DNA of 64,000 nt from Dipteris shenzhenensis. Taxonomy: Eukaryota; Polypodiophyta; Polypodiopsida; Gleicheniales. This document shows, in pieces, positions 44,525-55,449 of this stretch. Location of the stretch: the NCBI GenBank assembly GCA_047967505.1, contig CM106539.1. One strand, written 5' to 3'. The position numbers and the translations under genes are program-made. The notes below the pieces were generated by a model, which saw only the letters and a program-made list of their open reading frames with translations, did no database searches and had not been told where the DNA came from. How positions within the stretch are numbered: the stretch's first letter is position 1; every line of letters begins with the position of its first letter.

Positions 44525-46021
44525 ATTTTTTATATGCCATGGAGGAGACCTTCCGATCGTCCGAAATTCATTGAAAATTCTCTCCATGACCCTCTCTCCA
44601 TACCTTCATATGCTTCTTTCGCTCGCGTGCCCCCTCTCGCATCTACTCTCGTTGCTCCCTCGCATCTGCTCTGGTAGACTTTTTTTCGAAGAATAGATCG
44701 TCATCCATCCTCTTCCCCCCTATCCGCTTCTCCCTCCTCCAAAAGAATGGGATCTATGGGATAATGCCATGTCGTCCGCATCAGCAATCTTTTGAACGTG
44801 TGTGCCAGCGATGATAAGCAACGTTGACTCAGGATTCATCAGGCCTCAGGAGGCACCAAAATTGTGATTTACAAGGGAAGGATAAAACATCTTGTGGGTG
44901 TTCCTTGGGAAACAAACCTGACCTTTGCATGTGTTCCTTGGATAGGGAGAGGTTCAAACTTCATAGGCAATCTGCAGGGAGTACCACGAACTTCGCCATT
45001 CTGTCCGCGTGCACTATTAGTCCATCTCTATTGCTACTTAGCCCTATTGAAGAACGTTGCGAAGGTCATCTCGCTAGGGATCATCCTTAGTCTCCTTCTT
45101 GCTCGAGCCTCACACACGAAGGTATCTAATCGACTCAACAACAAGAAGGTCCTTTAGTCAACAGCTGGGTTCATCAGATATTGCAGGTAGTAAGCACATG
45201 TATCTAATTATTTGCCATGGAGTGACAGTCCTTTATGACATACTGACTTTGGTTGAGTATTCCTCTTTCCGTGGAGTGTTGCTGATTTATAGAACTGATG
45301 TACTAGAAATATTTCAAGAAGAATATTGCTAAGAATCCTCGTCGACTCCATCCACACCATTATGTCCAAATTGAAGGAAGGAAATCCTATTCTAAGAGCA
45401 AGTACGCTTCATAGGGCACACCAAATTTTATTTTTTTTTCAAGAACACATAGATATGTTCTTGAAGCAGGTACGCTTGATACATGCTTTCCAGGCATTTA
45501 CCCAGTCCCTCCTAACCAAGTATAGAATAAAGAAGTGGAGGCGGTCTTGAATCGTTTACAGGCTTCAAAGATAGAGCCCGCAGGCATATAAGGTGCAAGC
45601 TGGCATGCAGTAGGGATGCCTTGAAGTTTGAGACCTGGTAGCTGTGCTGATTGGAGAAATCATAGTTCACAAGGCAAAATATTTCCTCATCAGGAGATGA
45701 ATGTGTGCCTCAGGGATCATGTAATAGACAAAGTGTTTGTTAGTAGACCAAATAGATGACTTAGTGAGCAGACTAAGCAATGTAAGTTGCTCTTGCCATA
45801 TTCAAGGACATGTAAATTTCACCCTGTGATCTTGTGGCCTTACTGCGCTATTTTCTTTGTATGTTTTAGTGATAGGCTTATTTTGTTTGAGTAGGCTAGA
45901 GGTACTCATATTGTTAATGGTTGCTTTGATGATTACTTTAGAATAACCATTCTTGTGAATCAAGCTTCTTGTTTTTTAAAATCAATTTGCATTGGTTTTA
46001 TTTGCAGTAGGATTCTCGAGA
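44525..46021. other. Left internal region of the PIF/Harbinger unit
   Basis: About 1.5 kb with short frames on the plus strand (44824-45332) that I cannot assign. It may include the promoter and a 5' UTR intron of the SAM-domain gene: the pyrimidine-rich stretch ending ttgcag at about 46008 just before its ATG is a fair splice acceptor. Confidence 0.35.
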
Positions 46022-46612
46022 ATGGAAGAGTCAACGAATCCTACAATTAGAGCTCCCTACCAAAGCATTCCGGGTATGAGTTCATATGAGCAACAAAGGC
46101 CACAATTTGTTCAGCAGCAACAAGGCTTGCCGATTAGACAAGAATACTATCCAAGCTTAAATCAGCCACTTGTAACCTCATTTCCACACCCTCTCCAGTA
46201 GCCTTTTGATAGGATGAACACCTCTTTTCCACAATATCAATCAGTGGGAATATATGAACCTCATCCTACTAGAGATTTCTCATAGCATGCATTTCCACAA
46301 GCTACACTTCAGCAATCCCCAATGTCAGCGTTCTCTAGCTATCACGAGGAAGAGGGATTTCACGTAGAATTGGATAGTACTGAATCTTGGAGGGAGATTT
46401 GTGTCGATGAGAGAGTCTCTCATTGGTTAGCTTTGATAGAGAGAGAAAAGTATGCTGCCAACTTTGCAAGGGGTGATGTGGATTGGGCAGCATTGGTGTG
46501 TTTAAAAGAGGATGACCTTCGAAGTGAGCTTCTCATCCCTATCGAACCTGCAAGGCACATTTGGAAGGAGATCGAAAAATTGAAGCAAAAAGATGGTGGG
46601 GATAGCTCTTAG
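46022..46612 (+). pseudogene. Gln-rich SAM-domain protein frame (candidate accessory ORF)
   Basis: A single reading frame of 196 codons interrupted by only two stops, both TAG (46199 and 46283). The N-terminal 100 residues are rich in Q, P, Y and S (QQRPQFVQQQQG, YYPSLNQPLV). The C-terminal part, residues about 130-187, reads VSHWLALIEREKYAANFARG, DVDWAALVCLKEDDLRSELL and IWKEIEKLK, which fits the sterile alpha motif: WL-x3-x-Y-x3-F, D-x5-L-x3-DL, then a terminal helix. SAM domains mediate protein-protein or sometimes RNA contacts. It faces the transposase tail to tail within the same inverted repeats. PIF/Harbinger elements normally carry a Myb/SANT-like second protein, so a SAM protein there is unusual; it might instead be a captured host exon. 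Both TAGs could derive from CAG by C-to-T change. Confidence 0.55.
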
Positions 46613-46964
46613 GTAATATATGTACTACTTTTTGTTTCACCTTGGATGATGTTGAGTTAAAAAATATGTTGCTCTATTTCTACTTGCCATTTTGGATTAT
46701 TACCTCATTAGTGATTTTTTGTGATGACAACAGGGCTAAACAACATTTCGGAGAGGCTTGCCTATTTTCTCTCTTGTAAATATACTACAAGGCACTTGTA
46801 TATACACTGCAAGGCAGGAATATAACATGATCACGTTTTATATTCAAGGTCTCCTTGATAGTCTTTTGTGGGTGTTCTTCAGTTTCTCTTTATACTTGTC
46901 ATAGTAGGATTGTTTAGATGCAAAATTAAATCATGTTTTATAGTGTTGGCAGTTTACCAAGCAA

Positions 46965-47230
46965 ATGTTTCTCTTTTTTCTGATTGCAGGATGTGTGCAA
47001 TATGTGCAATGTGAAGATGTTGTCCAACTAGTGGAGTTTTTATAAATATGCAGACAATGTGTGTTTGATGATTTACCCAATCAAGATGGAAGAGCAGATG
47101 TTTCTCTTTTTTCTGATTGCAGGATGTGTGCAATATGTGCAATGTGAAGATGCTGTCCAACTAGTGGAGTTTTTATAAATATGCAGACAATGTGTGTTTG
47201 ATGATTTACCCAATCAAGATGGAAGAGCAC
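46965..47230 (+). repeat. 133-bp tandem duplication
   Basis: Copy 1 46965-47097, copy 2 47098-47230. Both contain tttctcttttttctgattgcag followed by gatgtgtgcaatatgtgc; one difference is gatgttgtcc versus gatgctgtcc. The unit includes a good polypyrimidine-AG splice acceptor, so the duplication doubles a potential 3' splice site downstream of the SAM frame. Confidence 0.92.
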
Positions 47231-48241
47231 TGGAAATCAGGATGAGTTGTTAGCAAATGGAAGAGTCTTGTAAGCATCATGTTAAATGTGTGCTATCTCT
47301 AAAGCAGTTCTGTTGCAGTGTGCAAACTATTCATGGAGGGCCACAAGCTCAAGCAGTTGCAGAGGACGGGGAGCAAGAACCAAGTAGGGGAGGGTGCACT
47401 CGCCCACTTGGATTGACCTTGCATTGCAAAACAATTGTGATTTGGGTTTGTGGATCTTTGCAATTGTGGTCAGCCAATGGGACTCTTTCATCTCCCCGCA
47501 TTGCAGACCTCTGCTTTAGGAACAGAGGCAATTTTGATTTCTGTTCTTTGCTTTTGCTTGTGTGATTTCTGTTTCTTTGCTTTTACCCACAAGTAGGTGT
47601 CATTGGGAACAGAGTTGTGATGAGACCGCAATCAAACGATCATTTATTTTTGCAACTCAGCTCCAGAGATGAACAAGGCAGAGGACTAGGAGCAGTAGAG
47701 CATTCTGGAGTGTTTAGATGTCTGATGAAGAAGAAGGAAGTGCAGGAGCAGAGTGTTGAGAAAAGAAGTTTGATGATGAAGAAGGAATAGCAGGAGCCGA
47801 GGATGCTGGAGACTGGAGTCTTCCGATGAGATGTTTGTTTAAGAAGGGAGAGCAGGAGAACATAATGTTTAGATGTTTTGATTGATTTCTGAGATCAGCT
47901 TCCCATCGATATCCACTTGGTTGATTTCAAACATTCTAACATGTTTCATGCCATGTGGATTATTCAATTCAGTACATCTTGTATGAAGCAAAATGTTGAA
48001 TGCTAGTAATGAAGTTCTATCATTTGATTCACAATGAAAATTCAAGATCTATTATAACATTGATAAAAGCTTCACGCATCAGTCAAGGGCTACCGATTAC
48101 TGTTAATCTCTTTGCTAACAATGTTTTTCCATTTGGACAAACCAAATATCCACCTCCATAAGATTCGATTACATTACAAAGCCACATCATTACTTGAAAG
48201 CAGTCTTTCCTCGTTTACACCAATGCACTCCTAGACATCAT
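47231..48241. other. Spacer between the convergent PIF/Harbinger frames
   Basis: No protein family was recognised. It contains a diverged repeat of gatgatgaagaaggaa-type words near 47720-47850, perhaps the remnant of an acidic/lysine-rich coding tail. Confidence 0.35.
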
Positions 48242-49443
48242 TCATTTCTTTTGAAGAAACAATTTTGCAAGGTTATCTCTAATTATTCCTGATCTAGCAA
48301 CACCCTCATCAGCATCAAAGACTGCAGAACTTGGACTTGGATCTGTTGCCCTTGCTAAAAAAGCAGCCTCTGTAGCCATAGCACATGATTCAAGTCCATC
48401 CAATCCTGCATCTGCAATGGCAGTCTTGATTGCAGCCATCTATGTGGGCTCATTTGCTCCTTCCCTTCTTTTTTAACTACCCAACTTTGCAGCATGTAGG
48501 AGAACCTTGGCCTCCTCTATCCATGAAGGATCTCCCACTTCATTTCTGACAAGAAACATATTGTGTATGTACAACAGCTTGCAACTGTGATTACGTTTGT
48601 GTTCAAATCTGCAATCTTGGATAAAGCAAGTGCTTTTGCATCATGAATACTGCCACACATACCCACGTCAATCTCGAGGAATTGTTGGTCCATATCTATG
48701 GCTGCCATCAAGATTATGGAGTGGAATGACTTGTAGTTATAGAATTCATTGCCACCCAAGGAAGGTTTTACAATAGGAATGTGGCTTCCATCCACGGAGG
48801 CTATCATTTGAGGGAATCCACGGAAGTCCTCAAATTTCTTTGAATTTTTCTTAGCCCTTTCACCATACGGCCATCTGATATACACCTCCATCCAATATTG
48901 GGTTATGATACGAAGACCCTCTTGTATGATCCTTGCCACTATACTTTGGTCACAAAAGAACTTGGAGCTTATGGACAGCTAGCTATCTCCATGGGTAAGA
49001 TGCCATAGAAAAATGGCAACCCTTCGTCGTAAAGAGATGACTCTTTTATTGGGTCCCAATTCGGTTTTCTCAAATCCATAGGCTTGGAAGATAGTAGAAC
49101 ATAACCACTCAAAGGTAGCCCTAGAACATCGATATTGCGACCAAAAGTCTTTAGCTTCATAGAATGGGTATACATTATACTCCCATGAATCTGTATGGTG
49201 AAGCAAAAAATCACGAACCCACACACGTTTCGCAGCAATATCATTTACCATAGTTGACATGAGCATTGCCATGGTTCCAAAAACAGCCATTCTTTCATTT
49301 AGTACCATATGTCTTTTCTTGAGATATAGAAGCATAAGCAACATAAGCATGAAAATCTTCAAATCTTCCTTGCCCATCACTAGATGTGCTGAGTTTGCAA
49401 ATGCTTTATTCCACCAAAAATATTGTGGGCATTCACAAATCAA
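48242..49443 (-). pseudogene. PIF/Harbinger transposase, broken, third catalytic residue deleted
   Basis: Minus strand. The N-terminal frame (49443-48979) carries QYRCSRATFEWLCSTIF and RRVAIFLWHLTHGDS, the helix-turn-helix-like region. After a stop the next frame (48939-48517) has IASVDGSHIPI with the first catalytic Asp, EFYNYKSFHSIILMAAID, and VGMCGSIHDAKAL with the second Asp. The stretch that should carry the third acid is missing: the frame jumps to the C-terminal VVHNMFL-like block (in a shifted frame, about 48590), and the last frame (48439-48242) ends DEGVARSGIIRDNLAKLFL. Stops, frame changes and the deletion make it inactive; it would need a transposase in trans. Confidence 0.85.
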
Positions 49444-49539
49444 AAGACAATCAACTCTTGTTGTTTGCTACATCTATTTGCATGATTGCATAACCTGCCA
49501 TTTCAACTCTGCATGTCTGCTATTATTTGCTACTCTTTA

Positions 49540-49860
49540 TTCTACTACATTGAGCAAGGCACAACTCATAGATGCATCCAATAGCCTCACATTAAATGTT
49601 TGCATATCTCTTGCAATTTCTGTTCATGAGCATTCTGCCACTTTGAGCCAGACACAGCTCATAGATGCATCACATAGCCTGACATTTAATGCTTGCATAT
49701 CTCTTCCAATTTTCTGTTCATAAGAATTTTTTGCTCATGAGCATTCTACCACTTTGAGCTAGACACATGCATTGCATAGCCTAACATTTAATGCTTGCTG
49801 TCTCTCTTTCAATTTTCTATTCGCATTGTGACAAACATAGGCTGATAGATGCAACACATA
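49540..49860. repeat. Tandem repeats (about 110-115 bp, three diverged copies)
   Basis: The order actcatagatgcat, agcctnacattnaatg, tttgcatatctctt, ttctgttcatgagcattctnccactttgag recurs at about 49565, 49655 and 49740 with decreasing similarity. It lies upstream of the transposase start and might be a subterminal repeat block. Confidence 0.7.
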
Positions 49861-50861
49861 ACTCATTATGTAAGACCTCAGATTGTGTATAGATAAACAT
49901 TGCCATTTACAGCTTGCATTTCTTGTTCTTTCAATGGGACCTATTTCAAATTCTGTGGTTGCTCTGGGACATCATTGCCTCTTCTTCCTTTTATGATCTG
50001 ATATTTGTTAGGTACTCAATGTGACCGAACGGGTGCATGTATCCTAGCTTTTCGTGCAAAGTTCTCACAGCAATCATCTTCCCCCTTTAATCATAATCCT
50101 CTACTATCATTGCAGCTGGAAACAAGCTTGGTGCCATTTCATTGCACGAAGGCATAGTTTGGCATAGTTGGATTGGAAGGTTCTGACTTCAGAGGACATG
50201 AGCATAGTTTGGCATAGTTGCAGGTCGAGTGAAGGTTCTGACTTTAGAGGGCGTGAGCAGCATCTCTAATTGACACTCCTTCTTGGCAATGCATTGAAGC
50301 TCGAGGCATCGGGAGATTTGTGCCAAGTCCAGTGAGCTACTGAGCGCAAAGATGCAGCTCGAGCGCAGAGTGAAACACATGCTTCATCTGTAATTTTACA
50401 CAATGTTGATAGCAAATGGGCTCCTGGCAACTCCAAAGAAGATTCAACATGCGGATTGGGACGGGGGAAAGCTATGGCGAAATTCTGGTAGGAGAGAATG
50501 GTGCAAGGCAGGGGAGGAAGCTGCATTGTGCGGGAAAGGGAGGTGGGAGGGAAGGGAAGCTCCAAAAAGGGGGAGGTAAATAGGATTGATGGGAAGGATG
50601 GAGTTTAACAAATGGGAAGGACGCTTTGCTGTGGTTGAGTTTAATGAATGGGAAGAGATGGATTGATGGGAAGCTGATGAGCTCCAAAAAGGGGAAGAGA
50701 TGGATCGATGGGAGCTTCGTCTGACTATAGGAGCGATTTGAAGAAGGAGCTTCGTCTGACTGTAGGAGCTGTGGGCAATTTCGGAGGTTTTGTTATGTCA
50801 TGGAACATACGAAATAGGAGGTAAAAATGTGTGGCGGACGGAAATAAAAGCCCTATTTCTG
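49861..50861. other. Right internal region of the PIF/Harbinger unit
   Basis: Contains a direct repeat of a gcatagtttggcatagttg unit with gaaggttctgact at about 50150-50245, and the word agcttcgtctgactatagga occurring twice (50704 and 50746). Minus-strand frames at 50266-50687 are Pro/Ser/Phe-rich and low in complexity. Probably the transposase promoter side. Confidence 0.4.
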
Positions 50862-50890
50862 ACGTTTTCACCCCTCCATGACATAAGCCC
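50862..50890 (-). repeat. Right terminal inverted repeat
   Basis: ACGTTTTCACCCCTCCATGACATAAGCCC in two parts (ACGTTTTCACCCCTCCATGA, 50862-50881, then CATAAGCCC); inverse of the left end. A second, direct gttatgtcatgga word lies at 50792. Confidence 0.7.
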
Positions 50891-51819
50891 ATAATAATAC
50901 CTAACTTCACAAATAGCTTATAGTTAATAGCTAACTTCCAACATTTAATCTAGTTAAGAGATAAATAAAAAGCATTCAATCTAATTAGGTACTCTGAGAA
51001 TTTATGGTTATCCTTCTCACACTACACCATTTTGTCATGTCTCAAACTTGTCTAATTCGTTTAAGAATGGTTGTGCCCTTGTGAATCCTACCACATTTGT
51101 TCATGATTCCGTGCTACCAAGAATGATGCTACCACATTTGCTTGAGATTATCCTTTAGATTGCACACAATGCAAGATTCCTAGGCTACTACTATTCTTAT
51201 TGCATCATAAAAGTATGGGCCTTTTAAAAAGAGTAGAGCATTTTTGATGGTTAGGAGACTTCAAATAAGTAATGTAATGTCATGTTGACTTGATTGTCTT
51301 TTCAAAGGCCTACCATGCAAGCAACACTTTAGTTAATAGACTTCTTGCCCACCATGCAAGGCTACTAGATGTCATCATATGACATTGATACCACAATAGC
51401 CTCTTAAGAATTTCAAGTATGCACACAAAGTTTGATATTCTACAACCTGTTATGCCATTCTTATTTGCTTTGCTTTTCAAGGAAGAAGGAGCGAAGCATC
51501 ACCCTTCATGCATGGTGCTTCTATGTGTAGAAACTAGAGAACTCTATTTGCCAACGTGTTGAGTTGACAAACCCAATTGTTCACATAAAACACGTATACA
51601 TACATCCACTATTGTGAATTAAGTCATTCTCTTACAAAAATATTGGTCATGGAGAAAGACACGTTTTTTTGTAAGCTAATGATGTAATCACTTAGATATT
51701 CCACTACTTCCAATTTTTGAAGAAGCATACATCAAGAAGGAGGCATCCCTTAGCAAGAAAGGTGCATAGAACCTCTAACAAACTATGTTAAAAAAAAATT
51801 CCAAACAAATACTCGTGCG

Positions 51820-51873
<54 letters not shown>

Positions 51874-52673
51874 TTGGGAAGGTGCTATAATGAAGGGGAA
51901 AAGATAAGAGAAAGAGCATTCTCAAAAAAGTTTCCTTCCAATTGGTAAAAATAAAGACTCTACTTCCATCACTTGTTTATTACTACACCCCGCTCAAAAG
52001 GAGAATCGACATACTAACAAAACGACAATGAAAGACTTCTCACCAACATATATGATTGGGTGCTAGCTAGGGAGGAGTGGTTGGAACAATGCATGTGATT
52101 TGGGATTACTTTCTCAATCTTGTTGAAACGAATCTAGTAGGAGTAGCTGAGCAAAGAGCATGAATGACTACTACCTTGCAAAATAGCAACTAAGTAGCTA
52201 GAAATCACAATGAAGTGTCCGCTAATCAGTATAGTCAGCATTTGAAGCACTCGGAAGACTAAACGCGGGTTGCGGTGACTTAACCATGGTCCAAGTCATT
52301 TCCTCATCGCCATCTGCATCTCCGTCTCCGTCTCCGTCTCCATAGCCAGAGCTTGAGCTTGCTGGCCCTTCCTCCTCCATCGCTCCGCTGCCTCACTTTT
52401 CAAGCCTGGCTTTCTTCCCCTTTTCGCCCCTCTGCTTAGCTCCCTTTCCGTTCTTTTCGGCCACAGTCTCTTTCCTGCACTCTCCTCTGCTATCGCCAGC
52501 CTTTCTTCATGCTCACTACCTCGGGAAGCAGTATGTCGTAGCACTCACAGGTTGTGCGGGATGTTATCAAGTGATTCGGGAGCGCTTCACGGGGACGAGA
52601 AAAATTAGTTCCGTATTTTTAATATTAAATATTTCAATAGCAGCATCCGCAGCGGCTCAGCCCCCACTTTCAG
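50891..52673. other. Intergenic region and probable promoter / 5' leader of the LOL gene
   Basis: AT-rich to about 52250, with a (GA)n microsatellite at 51822-51870. From 52290 composition shifts to GC-rich with a (TCTCCG)n hexamer run (52321-52340) and CT-rich DNA, typical of a plant 5' UTR or core promoter. A probable splice acceptor (ccccactttcag, ending 52673) precedes the first coding exon, implying an exon in the 5' UTR somewhere in 52300-52600. Confidence 0.45.
51822..51870. repeat. (GA)n microsatellite
   Basis: Pure AG dinucleotide repeat of about 24 units. Confidence 0.97.
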
Positions 52674-52704
52674 GTCCAGGAATCGCCACATTGGTGCTGC
52701 TCCA

Positions 52705-53757
52705 ATGCCTGTACCTCTAGTACCTTATCCTCCTCAGCCGCAGATGGCACCGACTACTTCTGGTAATCCTTGTTTACGAAGAGGCAACTTCTATTTTCAG
52801 TCACACAGAACACAAGGACTCCATTGTAAGATGTATTTACCTGTATCGGTATCATAGGAAGCTATGAACTCCGTCGCCTAACTTTTATTATGTAGACACA
52901 GAAAACTTGGGATACAAGTTACAAGACGTGCGAATAATCCGTCGTTGGAGGATTCTAGACTATGGAGATATCTGTATTTAAGGGGCCGGTGAGCCGCAGT
53001 GGTAGAGGTTGCTAAAAGGGCAAACTAACAGAAATGGTTCTTAAATTCAATAATTACTCGTTCATTTTCCTCCATCTTATACCTCAATGGTCCTACACCC
53101 CAGAAACCGCTGGCATGCATAACAAATTGGACGGACTGAAAAGGAAATATGCCAAACACACCAGAGAACTTCTCCATCCATCGTAAGTCGCTTCAATTCA
53201 TAAAATTTTCAAACAACCCACAGGAACATCTTCTGCATAATAATCCTCTGAAGTTAACGTCCTAGAATAGCCTTGTGCTTTTACTGTAGAAGCCTTCCTC
53301 TGTTTCAACAGGATTCTAACCCCGTGAGAGGCCTTTTTAAAAGCTACCCATCAATTTAAGCGAACATAAAGCTTAGAAAGGGAAAACCAGCGCTCTTCCT
53401 ATGTGAGATCTGCGACGCAAAAACGTGGCCAAAGGAGACTCCATATAAAAATATAGAGTGCGGGTATTTTTTGTTTTGCTGGCTGATACTCTGTTAATGA
53501 GCTTTCACGTTGCCGGATTTTATTGCACGTGCTTTGCCGTGTGTCTACCTGTCGCTCGTGTTGGTTTGCCTGATGAAGGGGCGACGGTGCTAGTTTGTGG
53601 GCGCTCATTCTGATTTTCTGAAGAGTGCTGATTGTCTGGGCAGGAACCCAAGGACAGCTCGTGTGCAATGGTTGCCGAACCCTTCTGGTATACCCTCAAG
53701 GAGCTGCTAATGTGCGATGTGCTTTGTGTAGCACAGTAACACCAGTTCCTCCTCCGG
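52705..53757 (+). CDS. LSD1/LOL-type zinc finger protein, first two coding exons (3' end not in view)
   Basis: Exon A 52705-52762 (ATG; GT donor at 52763) and exon B 53644-53757 (AG acceptor at 53643, GTTAGC donor at 53758). They join in phase 1 and give [20 protein letters not shown] and then [35 protein letters not shown]. The second block is a complete zf-LSD1 domain (C-x2-C-R-x2-L-x-Y-x2-GA-x2-V-x-C-x2-C). The proline-rich MPVPL start is characteristic of plant LSD1-like (LOL) regulators of cell death and defence, which act in the nucleus and cytoplasm. Family members have two or three such fingers; the next exon would begin after VPPPG with a second finger. I found no such exon between 53758 and 64000, where retroelements fill the space, so the gene either has a very long intron or is truncated. 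Type I metacaspases also carry this finger, but the N-terminus fits LOL better. Confidence 0.82.
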
Positions 53758-55449
53758 GTTAGCTTTTGTCTCCTCTTTGTGCACCTTTGATGGGTTTTGG
53801 TAGGATGATTGTTAACGAACATTTTGGGATCGATGTCAAATTCTTGGGTGCGGTATAGTGGTGTGAAATATATGCACTTTAGTGACTGAGTCAGGGTACC
53901 AAAAGCTGCGGTTTATTAATATGGTGTTTTTGGCACATTAGTTTAAAAAGCTGTGGGAAGATTCTGTATTAGGTTAATTTTGAAGAATTTCCCAGGTCCT
54001 TATGTTTTTGGGTTTGCTTGAACTAGCTTAGATATATCCCATTTTGTACAAGAATGAACTATTAGCGTGTGCATGAGAAGAGACATAGGAAATAGTTTCT
54101 ACTGCGGGGCCATAAGACTTGGCCAGGGTGCGTGATGCCTATCCAGAGGCTAGTAAATTGAAAATGTATCAATGGGGATGACTCCATATGATCTCTTCAC
54201 GCATGGATATAACTAGACTAGTGTTATGGAGGTTAGGTTAACCTATGGTCATGTGTCCTAACCTTGGGGACAGTTAGGACATGTGGTACCTCTGGTACAC
54301 TAAGGGGAGTGTTAGGCTTGAGACACCCAAGACACCCTACATCTATATAAGTGAGCTGGGAGTGGGGTTGAGAGCCCCTCCAGGCTTGTGTCTCCCTAAC
54401 AACATTTGTGCGAAGATGGGGCTGCGTGGTATGGGATGCGTAGCCTTACCAGGATGGACTACGATCGGAGGTTGCCTGACCTCTAGCTCAGGGGTGAACT
54501 TGAGGGCTTGATTCTAGAGCTTCGAATGTTTTGTTTGCGTGTTGCAATTGTGTACGAGTGATTGCACGCAAGAGGACGGATTAGAGAATTCATGGCGCTT
54601 CAATCTTGAGGTTTTGTTTGCTGTTCTAGGCAGCGAAAGATAATTTGATTTGTTGGAGAGAATTGTTTTTTCGGTTTTAGGAATTTTGTTTTTGTTGTTC
54701 CTGCCTCTGGGTGCAAGTTAGAACACGTTGCTAGTGCAGAGGAAGGTCGAGAGAAGAGCAGGGATTGAGATTTGCAGCAAATAGAGAGTGTTTGCTGAGA
54801 AATCGTTTTGTTTGAAGACAGGCGAATCTGTTGAAACATTCCGCTGCAAGTTTCAGGCTGGAAGATGCCTAACACGGTCGTTTTTTGCTCTAATCATGTT
54901 GCACAGCAACCAGGAACAGGCGCACTGCTGTTCAATGGCTGGCGATTCAAGGGCAAGCTGTTTCACCTGATTTTCTAGGCTGGGTGCAGCCTGGAACAGT
55001 CACTACATTGTTCCAGGGCTGCGATTTAGAGGAGGACAGCTGCGAATTCTGCAAAACAGGCTGTAGGGAGGCTTGCCCTGGGACCTGGATGCCTCAGGAC
55101 TGATTGGACATGCAGGCCAGTCCTACTTTTTTGGATACGTATGAGTGCATGTGTGACATGCACTCAATTTCTGGGCTTGCATGCCTCGGAAAGTAACTTT
55201 AGCAGTGCTAGAAGTATCTACTTTTCACTTTATTTGTGTGTCAGTGCAAGCACTGTGTGTGCATGCATGCGTAAACGACATGCAAACAAAAGGGGGACTG
55301 CCACATGAGTTCCCAGTGTCCACATGCATGTGTGCATGTGGGTGTGCTTTCTAAAAAGTATGTCTTTAGAACTAAAGTTCTTTACTTTGCTTTTCACAAA
55401 GCAAAGTTCACTTTACTTTTCGTAAAGCAAAGTTTGAGTTAGAAAGGGA
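53758..55449. other. Intron-like DNA and candidate gypsy G2 5' LTR/leader
   Basis: Directly follows the LOL exon B donor. From about 54220 there are LTR-like features: TGTTATGGAGGTTAGG start (54223), TATATAA at 54344-54350 followed by G-rich DNA, but no second LTR copy exists in the window and no clear primer site was found. At 55372-55440 there are short inverted repeats around ctttgctttt(c)acaaagcaaag. No conserved frame. Confidence 0.35.

Larger units (their letters stand above)
44497..50890. mobile_element. Candidate PIF/Harbinger DNA transposon (about 6.4 kb)
   Basis: Terminal inverted repeats: the left end GGGGTTATGTCATGGAGGGG (44497-44516) matches the reverse complement of the right end (50871-50890, GGGCTTATGTCATGGAGGGG) with one mismatch in 20, and similarity continues to ACGT. 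A subterminal TCCGAAATT also occurs inverted at both ends (44569 and about 50778). Inside are a PIF/Harbinger transposase pseudogene (minus, 48242-49443) and a convergent SAM-domain frame (plus, 46022-46612). A clean 3-bp TWA target duplication, expected for this superfamily, was not seen, so the exact ends are uncertain. Confidence 0.65.

Noticed and set aside
44497-50890. Clear TTA/TAA target duplication at the PIF/Harbinger ends
   Set aside because: Left flank CAC and right flank ATA do not match, and the internal TTA/TAA is part of the inverted repeat itself, so no duplication was called.
52296-52544. 82-codon minus-strand frame rich in Glu, Arg and Ala
   Set aside because: Composition follows the TCTCCG hexamer and CT-rich promoter/5' UTR DNA of the LOL gene; no recognisable domain.
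53644-53757. Type I metacaspase (also has an N-terminal LSD1 finger)
   Set aside because: The MPVPL...PYPPQP start and the [13 protein letters not shown] finger followed by VPPPG fit LOL proteins better, and no peptidase C14 sequence is visible.
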